Part shown: in pieces, positions 1-5,605 of the stretch | Layout: every line of letters begins with the position of its first letter | How positions within the stretch are numbered: position 1 is the first letter of the stretch | Assembly (NCBI GenBank): GCA_013153755.1 | Contig: JAADDU010000077.1 | Coordinates: forward strand, 1 to 5,605 | Length of the DNA stretch: 5,605 nucleotides | Direction: 5' to 3' | From: Campylobacterota bacterium | Lineage (GTDB): Bacteria > Campylobacterota > Campylobacteria > Campylobacterales > Sulfurimonadaceae | The notes under the pieces: generated by a model | Database searches by the model: none | The model's input: the letters and a program-made list of their open reading frames with translations, nothing else | Told to the model about the DNA's origin: nothing | Made by a program: the position numbers and the translations under genes

Positions 1-446
1 ACTTCAGGTTTTATATAATCCTTTGCTTTTACAGAAACTACAGTTTCTTCTATCTTTTTTGGTATAACAATGGGTTCTTTTTTTATTATATTTATAATTT
101 TTTTAGGTTTTGATTTTAGTTTTTTTATTACTTTTTTAGGCTTATATTTTTTTATTTTCTTTATTTTTTTAGGCTTATATTTTTTTATTTTTTTTGGTTT
201 TAACTTTACAAGCTTCTTTTTAATTGTCTTTTTTACTAAAGGCTTAGGTTTTATAACTTTTTTAGGTTTACTTTTGAGCTTAGTGATTTTCTTTTCTTTT
301 TTTACCATACATAGCTTAACACATATTTTTTTTTCTGGTTTTTGTTTCTTTATCTGAGTAACACCCTCATAGATAAAAAATACTATAGCCAATATAACTA
401 TATGAAGTAATAAGGAGAGAAAAAATGAGCTACTATGTCTAATCAT
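1..446 (-). CDS. tonB: TonB-like energy transducer, N-terminal part (cut by left window edge)
   Basis: The minus strand carries an open frame of 148 codons that runs off the left edge. Seen: a short N-terminus (MIRHSSS), one hydrophobic segment at about residues 8-26 containing S11-x3-H15, then a long Lys/Pro-rich stretch from about residue 33 onward with repeated KPKK and YKPKK blocks. Known: TonB proteins have an N-terminal inner-membrane helix with an SxxxH motif that contacts ExbB/ExbD, followed by a K/P-rich periplasmic linker and a C-terminal domain that contacts TonB-dependent outer-membrane receptors. That C-terminal domain would lie outside the window. ATG at 446 is the only plausible start, because an in-frame stop lies about 20 nt upstream. 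No clear Shine-Dalgarno precedes it (the bases are CCCCCTT). Odd: a C42-x3-C46 pair sits just after the membrane segment. No exbB/exbD is visible, so it could also be a TonB paralogue or another K/P-rich TolA-like anchor. Confidence 0.75.
   Translation of the reverse strand, partial: MIRHSSSFFLSLLLHIVILAIVFFIYEGVTQIKKQKPEKKICVKLCMVKKEKKITKLKSKPKKVIKPKPLVKKTIKKKLVKLKPKKIKKYKPKKIKKIKKYKPKKVIKKLKSKPKKIINIIKKEPIVIPKKIEETVVSVKAKDYIKPE
132..191. repeat. Two direct copies of a 27-bp repeat in the tonB linker region
   Basis: Positions 132-158 and 165-191 are identical over 27 bp and offset by 33 bp, that is 11 codons. On the minus strand each copy encodes KIKKYKPKK, so the repeat keeps the reading frame and extends the Lys/Pro linker. 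Similar but degenerate TTTTTAGG-type blocks (KPKK on the other strand) recur from about 100 to 275. This is in keeping with TonB linkers growing by in-frame slippage or unequal exchange. Confidence 0.85.
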
Positions 447-493
447 AAGGGGGATAATAACAAACTATATGTTATAGAAGTATTAAAAGAGGA

Positions 494-513
494 TGGGTAC
501 AAAAAAGTACCCA
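494..513. terminator. Hairpin after glnB with T6 loop; possible weak terminator
   Basis: Read on the minus strand, a perfect 7-bp stem TGGGTAC/GTACCCA encloses a loop of six T. It begins about 18 nt after the glnB stop. It is followed on the minus strand by TCCTCTTTTAA, which is not a clean U-tract. It may end or attenuate the amt-glnB transcript before tonB, or it may be a 3'-end stabilising hairpin. The stem is seen directly; the terminator role is inference. Confidence 0.45.
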
Positions 514-530
514 AAAATTTTATAAACTAT

Positions 531-869
<339 letters not shown>

Positions 870-888
870 CTATATCTCTCCAAGTTTT

Positions 889-904
889 ATTTTAGCATTT
901 TAGC
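889..904. repeat. Tandem 8-bp duplication in the amt-glnB gap
   Basis: ATTTTAGC occurs twice head to tail (889-896 and 897-904) in the short spacer between the amt stop and the glnB ribosome binding site. No function is evident. It may be a small slippage duplication. Confidence 0.7.
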
Positions 905-933
905 TATTTTTATATTTTATTACAACAAAGTTA

Positions 934-2187
934 TTATAGGTTTAGACCTTTTTCACCATGAACTGCCTCATCAAGACCACGAGCTTCAGTCTCTTCATCA
1001 ACTCTACCACCACCAGTTATAGCAGACGCTATGAAAAATACTATAGCAGTAACAACAGCACTATAAACAACAGTCAAACCAATAGCACTAAACTGAGCTA
1101 CAAGTTGTGAACCCATGTTGTAGTTTTCTGGCATAGCATAATCAGCTATAAATAAAGCAGTAGCGATTGAACCCCAGATACCAACTAAACCGTGTACCCA
1201 AAATGCATCTAAGCTATCATCAACTTTAAATTTAGTTTTGATTTTACTTACACCTATGAAACCTAAAGCACCACCAACAAGACCGATGATGATAGCACCA
1301 CCAACACCAGCACTACCAGCAGCAGGAGTTATAGCAACAAGACCAGCAACAGCACCAGAAGCACCACCAACTAAAGTAGCTTTTTTATACACAAACCACT
1401 CTACAAGTATCCAACCAAGTACACCAAGAGATGCAGCAACATTTGTTACTAAAAATGCAGATGCAGCAGTTCCATCAGCAGCTAGTTCACTACCAGCATT
1501 AAAACCAAACCATCCAAACCATAATAATGCAGCACCTAATGCTACTAATATAGGAGAAAAAGGTTTCATTGCACTTTTACCATAATCTTTTCTACGACCA
1601 AGCATCATAGCTACAACAAAACCAGCAACACCAGCATTGATATGAACAACAGTACCACCGGCAAAATCCATCTCACCAAAGTTTAGAGTCTCACCTCCAC
1701 CCCAAGCCCAGTGAGTTACAGGAGCATAAACAGCTATTATCCATAAAGCTCCAAAGATTAGAAATGTTGAAAACTTAACTCTCTCTATCATAGAACCACT
1801 TGCAATAGCAACAGCAATAGCAGCAAAAGTTCCTTGAAATGCTACAAAAAGTAACTCAGGAATTGTTCCACTTAAAGTATCACTTGTTATACCTGAGAGT
1901 AAAACTTTTCCAGTTCCAACTAAATCACCATCACCAAATGCGATAGAATATCCAACTAAAACCCATACTAAAGTACCAACTGCATAAGCACCTAAACTCA
2001 TACCTATAGTATTTAGTACATTTTTACTTCTTGTAAGGCCACCATAAAATAGTGCAAGACCAGCTGGTGTCATTAACATTACAAAAGCAGTAGCAACTAA
2101 CATCCAAGCAGTATCACCACTACTTAATTTATCTTCAGCAAATGCAAATGTTGGCAATGCTAAAAGAGCAAGAAAAAATCTCTTCAT
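934..2187 (-). CDS. amt: Ammonium transporter (Amt/MEP/Rh family)
   Basis: This is an inner-membrane trimeric channel for ammonium uptake. The 417-aa protein starts with a signal peptide (MKRFFLALLALPTFAFA, cleavage near A17) as in E. coli AmtB, followed by about 11 membrane segments. Pore residues align with AmtB at a constant offset of 14: F121 and F229 (Phe gate), W162 and S233 (periplasmic recruitment site), D174, and the twin pore histidines H182 (in DFAGGTVVHINAG) and H332 (in DAFWVHGLVGIWG). The cytoplasmic tail RVDEETEARGLDEAVHGEKG (about 395-414) keeps the conserved form needed for coupling between subunits and PII docking. The start is supported by AAGGA at 2195-2199 with a 7-nt spacer. 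It is transcribed divergently from gyrA and is the first gene of a likely amt-glnB operon (the reverse of the E. coli glnK-amtB order). No sigma-54 promoter was seen upstream, so control is more likely by a sigma-70 promoter plus an unknown regulator. Confidence 0.97.
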   Translation of the reverse strand: MKRFFLALLALPTFAFAEDKLSSGDTAWMLVATAFVMLMTPAGLALFYGGLTRSKNVLNTIGMSLGAYAVGTLVWVLVGYSIAFGDGDLVGTGKVLLSGITSDTLSGTIPELLFVAFQGTFAAIAVAIASGSMIERVKFSTFLIFGALWIIAVYAPVTHWAWGGGETLNFGEMDFAGGTVVHINAGVAGFVVAMMLGRRKDYGKSAMKPFSPILVALGAALLWFGWFGFNAGSELAADGTAASAFLVTNVAASLGVLGWILVEWFVYKKATLVGGASGAVAGLVAITPAAGSAGVGGAIIIGLVGGALGFIGVSKIKTKFKVDDSLDAFWVHGLVGIWGSIATALFIADYAMPENYNMGSQLVAQFSAIGLTVVYSAVVTAIVFFIASAITGGGRVDEETEARGLDEAVHGEKGLNL

Positions 2188-2217
2188 ATATCAATCCTTA
2201 AGAATTTATTTGCTCAA

Positions 2218-2246
2218 ATTATACAATCTTTTTCTTTTTATAAGTA
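2218..2246 (-). promoter_or_regulatory. Probable sigma-70 promoter of amt
   Basis: On the minus strand a perfect -10 box TATAAT occupies 2223-2218, placing transcription start near 2211 and giving a leader of about 24 nt that includes the amt ribosome binding site. The -35 position (2246-2241, TACTTA) is poor, which is common in this phylum, where T-rich DNA upstream of the -10 replaces a strong -35. The assignment rests on the box and its spacing only. Confidence 0.6.
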
Positions 2247-2253
2247 CTATAAA

Positions 2254-2270
2254 TGATTAAAATTTAATCA
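2254..2270. promoter_or_regulatory. Perfect 17-nt palindrome upstream of amt; candidate operator
   Basis: TGATTAAAATTTAATCA is a perfect inverted repeat with 8-bp arms around a single central A. Its centre is about 50 bp upstream of the predicted amt start point, an activator-like position, and about 120 bp upstream of the gyrA start codon. It does not fit the FNR/CRP spacing (TTGAT-N4-ATCAA) or the NtrC pattern. Chance palindromes are easier in AT-rich DNA, so the operator role is inference. Confidence 0.4.
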
Positions 2271-2302
2271 GTAAAAAATTAACAAAAAAAAGATATTTAT
2301 TA

Positions 2303-2340
2303 AAAAAACCTTTGTGTTACTAATAAATTAAGGGTTTTTT
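2303..2340. repeat. Long-loop inverted repeat between amt and gyrA
   Basis: AAAAAACC (2303-2310) and GGTTTTTT (2333-2340) are complementary across a 22-nt gap, with two further possible pairs inside after a bulged G. Only two G-C pairs are present, and both strands end in a T-run. It resembles a weak bidirectional terminator but may simply be A- and T-tract promoter DNA. Confidence 0.4.
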
Positions 2341-2352
2341 AGGTATTATAAG
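2335..2352 (+). promoter_or_regulatory. Tentative gyrA promoter
   Basis: A T6 run (2335-2340) is followed by overlapping -10-like boxes TATTAT (2344-2349) and TATAAG (2347-2352), 32-35 nt before the gyrA ATG. There is no convincing -35, which is usual for sigma-70 promoters in Campylobacterota. The exact start is uncertain because the region is rich in TATA-like words. Confidence 0.35.
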
Positions 2353-2383
2353 TGAATTTAATTTTATAAGTTAGGTATTTTAT

Positions 2384-4885
2384 ATGAGCAATTTGCTAAA
2401 CAATGATGATATACAAACGATTAACATAGAAGAAACTCTTCAAAATAGCTACCTTGATTACTCTATGAGTGTAATTGTAGGTCGTGCGCTACCTGATGTT
2501 CGTGATGGTTTAAAACCCGTACACAGAAGAATTTTATACGCAATGGATAAACTAAACCTATCTCATGGTGCAAAGTTCAAAAAATCAGCTCGTATAGTTG
2601 GTGATGTGATTGGACAGTACCATCCACATGGAGATACAGCAGTTTATGACGCATTAGTTCGTATGGCACAAGATTTTTCAATGCGTATGCAACTAGTAGA
2701 TGGTCAAGGGAACTTCGGTTCTGTAGATGGTGACTCTGCTGCTGCTATGCGTTATACTGAAGCTCGCATGACAAAGTATGCTGGAGAACTTCTAAAAGAT
2801 TTAGAAAAAAATACAGTAAATATGATAGATAACTACGATGGCACTACAAAAGAGCCTGACGTTATGCCAACTCGTGTTCCAAACTTACTTATAAATGGTT
2901 CAAGTGGTATCGCAGTTGGTATGGCAACAAATATTCCTCCACATAATCCAAAAGAGATATTAACTGGATTAAAAGCATTACTTGCAAATCCAAATATCTC
3001 ATTAGTAGAGTTGATGGAGTATATAAAAGCACCAGATTTTCCTACAGGTGGTATTATATTTGGTAAAAAAGGGATTATAGATGCTTATGAGACTGGGCGT
3101 GGTCGTATAAAAGTTCGTGCAAAAACACATATAGAACAAAAAGCAAAAAAAGAAGTTATAGTTATAGATGAACTTCCATATCAAGTAAATAAAGCTCGCC
3201 TTATAGAAAATATAGCACATCTTGTAAAAGATAAGATGATAGATGGTGTAAGTGAGGTTCGTGATGAGTCTGACCGTGATGGTATGCGTGTTGTCATAGA
3301 GCTTAAAAAAGATGCTATGAGTGAGATAGTTCTAAACAACCTCTTTAAACAAACAAGTATGCAAACTACCTTTGGTATCATCATGCTTTCTATATTAAAC
3401 CAAGAACCTCGTATATTTGGTATTATAGAGATACTTAAGCATTTTATTAACCATAGAAAAACTATTATTATCCGTAGAACTATTTTTGACCTTGAAAAAG
3501 CAAAAGCAAGAGCACATATCTTAGAAGGTCTTAAAAAAGCTATAGACATTATAGATGATGTTATAAGAGTTATCCGTGCATCTAAAAATGAAGAAGAAGC
3601 AAAAGACAACCTTGTAAGTGAGTTTGATTTTAGCGAGATTCAAGCTGCAAGTATCGTAGCTATGAGACTTGGTCGTCTTACAGGTCTTGAGATAGAAAAG
3701 ATAGAAAATGAGTTAGCAGAACTTATGAAGCAGATAGCATACTTAGAATCTATCTTAAGAAGTGAAGAGGTACTACACTCTATTATAGATGAGGAATTTG
3801 ATGAAGTACTTGCAACTTATGGTTCAAATGAAAGAAGAACAGATGTAGAAGATGATTATGATGATATAGATATAGAAGATTTGATTCCAAATGAACCTAT
3901 GGTTGTAACTATTACTCATAAAGGCTATATCAAACGTGTTCCTTTGGCATCTTATGAAAAACAAAAAAGAGGTGGTAAAGGTAAAACTGCTGTTACTACC
4001 TATGAAGATGATTTTATAGAAAATTTCTTTACTTGTAACACACACGATACACTTCTATTTGTAACAGATAGAGGACAACTTCATTGGTTAAAAGTTTACC
4101 GTATCCCTGAGGGAAGCCGTATAGCAAAAGGTAAGGCAGTTGTAAATCTTATAAATTTAGTTGCAAATGAAAAAATCCAATCAGTTATACCTACAACTGA
4201 TTTTAGTGAAGATAAAGGTCTTGTTTTCTTTACTAAAAATGGTGTTGTAAAAAGAACTAACTTAAGTGAATTTAGTAATATTAGAAGTAATGGTGTAAGA
4301 GCTATAGTGCTTGATGAAGATGATGCACTCATAACAGCAAAGATAGCAAATCAAGAAATTCGTTATCTGTTTATAGTTACAAAATTTGCTCAATGTATCA
4401 AGTTTGAGATAGAAAAAACAAGAGAGCAAGGTAGAAGTACTAGAGGTGTTAGAGGTATCAAGTTTAAACATGATGGTGATGAAGTGGTAGATGCAAATAT
4501 CATCTCAAGTGATGAACAAGAGATACTTGTAGTAGCTGAAAAAGGTATAGGTAAGAGAACTAATGCTGGTGAATACAGACTGACTAACCGTGCTGGAAGT
4601 GGTGTTATTGCTATGAAAATGACTGCTAAAACTGGTAAAAATATAGTTGGCTGTCTAATGGTAGATGAAGGTATGGATATGATGGCTCTTACTAAAGCTG
4701 GTAAGATGATAAGAGTAGATATGCAAACCATTTCAAAATCTAGCCGTAATACTTCAGGTGTTTACATAGTAAAAGGTGATGAAGTAGCTTCTATTTCTCG
4801 TTGTCCTAAAGAGGAGAAAGATGAAGAAGAAGAGGAAATTTCAACTGAACAACAAGATGGACAAGCAACACTAGATTTGGAATAG
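2384..4885 (+). CDS. gyrA: DNA gyrase subunit A
   Basis: This is the breakage-reunion subunit of the A2B2 type II topoisomerase that introduces negative supercoils. At 833 aa it is complete, a little shorter than E. coli (875) and similar to Helicobacter. Seen in order: N-terminal arm; winged-helix region with [28 protein letters not shown]; quinolone region [10 protein letters not shown] (80-89) with T85 and D89 at the E. coli S83/D87 positions; catalytic Tyr124 in [10 protein letters not shown]; tower; a coiled-coil segment around 365-470; GyrA box QKRGGKG (527-533); six beta-pinwheel blades from about 505 to 805 (for example [13 protein letters not shown] at 714-726); and an acidic tail from about 808. 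T85 with D89 is the unmutated state expected in related species, so no quinolone-resistance change is visible. The start follows a weak AGG (2373-2375). The gene is divergent from amt, with flgP 72 nt downstream. The stop codon lies within a sigma-54 promoter. Confidence 0.98.
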   Translation: MSNLLNNDDIQTINIEETLQNSYLDYSMSVIVGRALPDVRDGLKPVHRRILYAMDKLNLSHGAKFKKSARIVGDVIGQYHPHGDTAVYDALVRMAQDFSMRMQLVDGQGNFGSVDGDSAAAMRYTEARMTKYAGELLKDLEKNTVNMIDNYDGTTKEPDVMPTRVPNLLINGSSGIAVGMATNIPPHNPKEILTGLKALLANPNISLVELMEYIKAPDFPTGGIIFGKKGIIDAYETGRGRIKVRAKTHIEQKAKKEVIVIDELPYQVNKARLIENIAHLVKDKMIDGVSEVRDESDRDGMRVVIELKKDAMSEIVLNNLFKQTSMQTTFGIIMLSILNQEPRIFGIIEILKHFINHRKTIIIRRTIFDLEKAKARAHILEGLKKAIDIIDDVIRVIRASKNEEEAKDNLVSEFDFSEIQAASIVAMRLGRLTGLEIEKIENELAELMKQIAYLESILRSEEVLHSIIDEEFDEVLATYGSNERRTDVEDDYDDIDIEDLIPNEPMVVTITHKGYIKRVPLASYEKQKRGGKGKTAVTTYEDDFIENFFTCNTHDTLLFVTDRGQLHWLKVYRIPEGSRIAKGKAVVNLINLVANEKIQSVIPTTDFSEDKGLVFFTKNGVVKRTNLSEFSNIRSNGVRAIVLDEDDALITAKIANQEIRYLFIVTKFAQCIKFEIEKTREQGRSTRGVRGIKFKHDGDEVVDANIISSDEQEILVVAEKGIGKRTNAGEYRLTNRAGSGVIAMKMTAKTGKNIVGCLMVDEGMDMMALTKAGKMIRVDMQTISKSSRNTSGVYIVKGDEVASISRCPKEEKDEEEEEISTEQQDGQATLDLE

Positions 4886-4893
4886 TTTTTGCT
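4877..4893 (+). promoter_or_regulatory. Sigma-54 (RpoN) promoter for flgP-flgQ, overlapping the gyrA stop
   Basis: TTGGAATAGTTTTTGCT has the -24 GG (4879-4880) and -12 GC (4891-4892) elements exactly 10 nt apart. It also shows the TTGGAA...TTTGCT flanks typical of flagellar sigma-54 promoters in Campylobacter and Helicobacter. The gyrA stop codon TAG (4883-4885) is inside it. Predicted transcription start is near 4904, giving a leader of about 54 nt before the FlgP homologue. In this phylum RpoN with the FlgS/FlgR pair drives rod, hook and related flagellar genes, which fits the downstream genes. Confidence 0.75.
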
Positions 4894-4918
4894 ATAGTTA
4901 CATAATTTAAATAAATCT

Positions 4919-4940
4919 AGTAGGTAGTTTTTTACCTACT
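4919..4940 (+). terminator. Hairpin with T-rich loop between gyrA and flgP
   Basis: AGTAGGTA (4919-4926) pairs perfectly with TACCTACT (4933-4940) around the loop GTTTTT. No T-run follows (TAAATAAGGG), so it is not a standard intrinsic terminator. It could mark the 3' end of gyrA mRNA. Because it lies downstream of the sigma-54 start point, it would also form in the 5' leader of flgP mRNA, ending 5 nt before the AAGGG ribosome binding site (4946-4950). Structure is seen; function is inference. Confidence 0.45.
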
Positions 4941-4957
4941 TAAATAAGGGATATAAT

Positions 4958-5395
4958 ATGAAATACTCTCTACTTTTAGTAGCATTTCTTTTTACTTCTT
5001 CGTTAATGGCAAAAACAATCGCCGAATATGAAGCAAATTCTTGTATAAATAAAGCTGATTCACAAGAAAAAGTTTTAAGTGAAAATAAAAAGATACGCAT
5101 AAGTGTTGTAGGACAAGGTGTAGCACCTATAAATACAACTTCTCCTGCTCAGGCTTATGCTTTAGCAAAAAGAGCAGCAACTGCTGATGCTTATAGACTA
5201 ATAGCTGAAAAAGTAAAAGGTGTTCGTATAGATGGACAAGATATCATTAAAAATATGATGGTTAAAAAATCATCTGTTAAAACTTCAGTTCAAGCTATGA
5301 TTAGAAATGCTAGTATTGTTGAAACTGTTTTTAAAGATGGCTTATGCGAAGTAGAGATGGAAATAACTCTCTCACACTCACAGTTTTCAAACTAA
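4958..5395 (+). CDS. flgP: LPP20-domain protein, FlgP homologue (flagellar basal disk)
   Basis: The 145-aa protein has a signal peptide (MKYSLLLVAFLFTSSLMA, likely cleavage after A18) and then a single LPP20-type domain from about residue 45 to 140. The domain includes VVGQGVAPINTTSPAQAYAL (50-69) and the helix AKRAATADAYRLIAEKVKGV (70-89). In C. jejuni the gene directly after gyrA is flgP, whose product forms the basal disk under the outer membrane around the flagellar motor and is required for motility. Domain, gene order and the sigma-54 promoter together support the same role here. The start is clear: AAGGG at 4946-4950 with a 7-nt spacer. Odd: FlgP is normally a lipoprotein, but no lipobox Cys follows this signal peptide. 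The only cysteines are C29 and C130, so the mature protein looks soluble and periplasmic and may carry one disulfide. A generic LPP20-family protein is the alternative. Confidence 0.8.
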   Translation: MKYSLLLVAFLFTSSLMAKTIAEYEANSCINKADSQEKVLSENKKIRISVVGQGVAPINTTSPAQAYALAKRAATADAYRLIAEKVKGVRIDGQDIIKNMMVKKSSVKTSVQAMIRNASIVETVFKDGLCEVEMEITLSHSQFSN

Positions 5396-5605
5396 TTTTT
5401 CTTTTTTTATCGGTATTTTTGTATGCCGATGAATATCTTATCTCATATCGTTATGTTGTAAGAGATGCTATGCTTTATAATGAAAATTTAAGTATCTCTA
5501 AAGCTATGAAAAAATGTAATTTACAACCAACTAAATATTCTCTTGTTCTTGAAAATAATAATAAAAATAATTTAAAAACAATTATTATAAAAAATAAAGA
5601 AAAAT
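5344..5605 (+). CDS. flgQ: Probable FlgQ homologue, N-terminal part (cut by right window edge)
   Basis: An open frame of 87 codons begins inside flgP (52-nt overlap, 5344-5395) and runs off the right edge. ATG at 5344 is the only ATG, GTG or TTG between an in-frame stop at 5332-5334 and the hydrophobic segment. Seen: a basic N-terminus (MRSRDGNN), a hydrophobic core at about 14-27 (VFKLIFLFLSVFLY) and likely signal peptidase cleavage after A28 (YA/DEY). The following segment starts DEYLISYRYVVRDAMLYNE and becomes Asn/Lys-rich near the edge. The sequence alone does not identify the family for me. The FlgQ call comes from the C. jejuni order gyrA-flgP-flgQ and from the exported nature of the protein; FlgQ is needed there for FlgP stability and basal disk assembly. 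The overlap suggests translational coupling. The Shine-Dalgarno is weak (AGATGG just upstream). Confidence 0.65.
   Translation, partial: MRSRDGNNSLTLTVFKLIFLFLSVFLYADEYLISYRYVVRDAMLYNENLSISKAMKKCNLQPTKYSLVLENNNKNNLKTIIIKNKEK

Noticed and set aside
70..357. Plus-strand Phe-rich hydrophobic frame of 95 codons resembling a membrane protein.
   Set aside because: It is the complement of the Lys/Pro codons (AAA/AAG/CCT) of the minus-strand TonB linker; low complexity and no ribosome binding site.
870..933. Possible separate promoter for glnB in the amt-glnB gap.
   Set aside because: Only scattered TATA-like words with poor spacing; co-transcription with amt explains the arrangement.
1238..1585. 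Plus-strand Pro/Ala-rich frame of 115 codons.
   Set aside because: It lies wholly opposite the amt gene; its composition follows from Gly/Ala codons of the transporter read on the other strand.
2188..2383. Search for a sigma-54 (NtrC-type) promoter or an FNR/CRP box upstream of amt.
   Set aside because: No GG-N10-GC pair on the minus strand with acceptable flanks, and no TTGAT-N4-ATCAA or TTAAC-N4-GTTAA site.
3002..4731. Several minus-strand frames of 69-142 codons opposite gyrA.
   Set aside because: gyrA is complete and conserved through this stretch; these frames are Ser/Ile/Leu/Phe-rich shadows without start signals.
4951..4957. TATAAT directly before the flgP ATG, as a sigma-70 -10 box.
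   Set aside because: It touches the start codon, so transcription would begin inside the gene and miss the ribosome binding site. It is more likely AT-rich spacer, and the sigma-54 site upstream fits better.

Overview
The window reads as an ordinary, gene-dense chromosomal segment of a low-GC Campylobacterota (formerly Epsilonproteobacteria) genome, probably of the Sulfurimonas/Helicobacter side. The evidence is AT-rich DNA with strongly A/T-ending codons, a GyrA whose post-QRDR segment ([13 protein letters not shown]) resembles the Helicobacter type from memory, and the order gyrA - flgP - flgQ, which matches Campylobacter jejuni (Cj1027c-Cj1025c, from memory). The genus cannot be fixed from this window.

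Left half, minus strand: an ammonium transporter gene (amt, 2187-934) is followed after 64 nt by a PII signal protein gene (glnB, 869-531). After 84 nt comes the 5' part of a tonB-like gene (446-1, cut by the left edge). Amt and PII form the classic nitrogen-sensing pair: PII docks on the cytoplasmic face of Amt and closes it when nitrogen is plentiful. The TonB-like protein has an SxxxH inner-membrane anchor and a very Lys/Pro-rich periplasmic linker with internal repeats. A hairpin with a T6 loop lies between glnB and tonB, so it is unclear whether tonB shares the amt-glnB transcript.

Middle: a 196-bp divergent intergenic region (2188-2383) separates amt from gyrA. It holds a good amt -10 box and ribosome binding site, a perfect 17-nt palindrome upstream of that promoter, a long-loop AT-rich inverted repeat and a tentative gyrA promoter.

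Right half, plus strand: full-length gyrA (2384-4885, DNA gyrase subunit A). Its stop codon lies inside a well-matched sigma-54 promoter (GG-N10-GC, 4877-4893). This promoter reads into an LPP20-domain protein, the FlgP homologue (4958-5395), and an overlapping downstream gene that is the likely FlgQ homologue (from 5344, cut by the right edge). In C. jejuni these two proteins build the flagellar basal disk, and sigma-54 is the flagellar middle/late-gene sigma factor in this phylum, so promoter, domain and gene order agree.

I found no mobile element, CRISPR array, RNA gene or unknown multi-gene system. The points most worth a second look are the sigma-54 promoter embedded in the gyrA stop, the absence of a lipobox in the FlgP homologue, and the palindrome upstream of amt.
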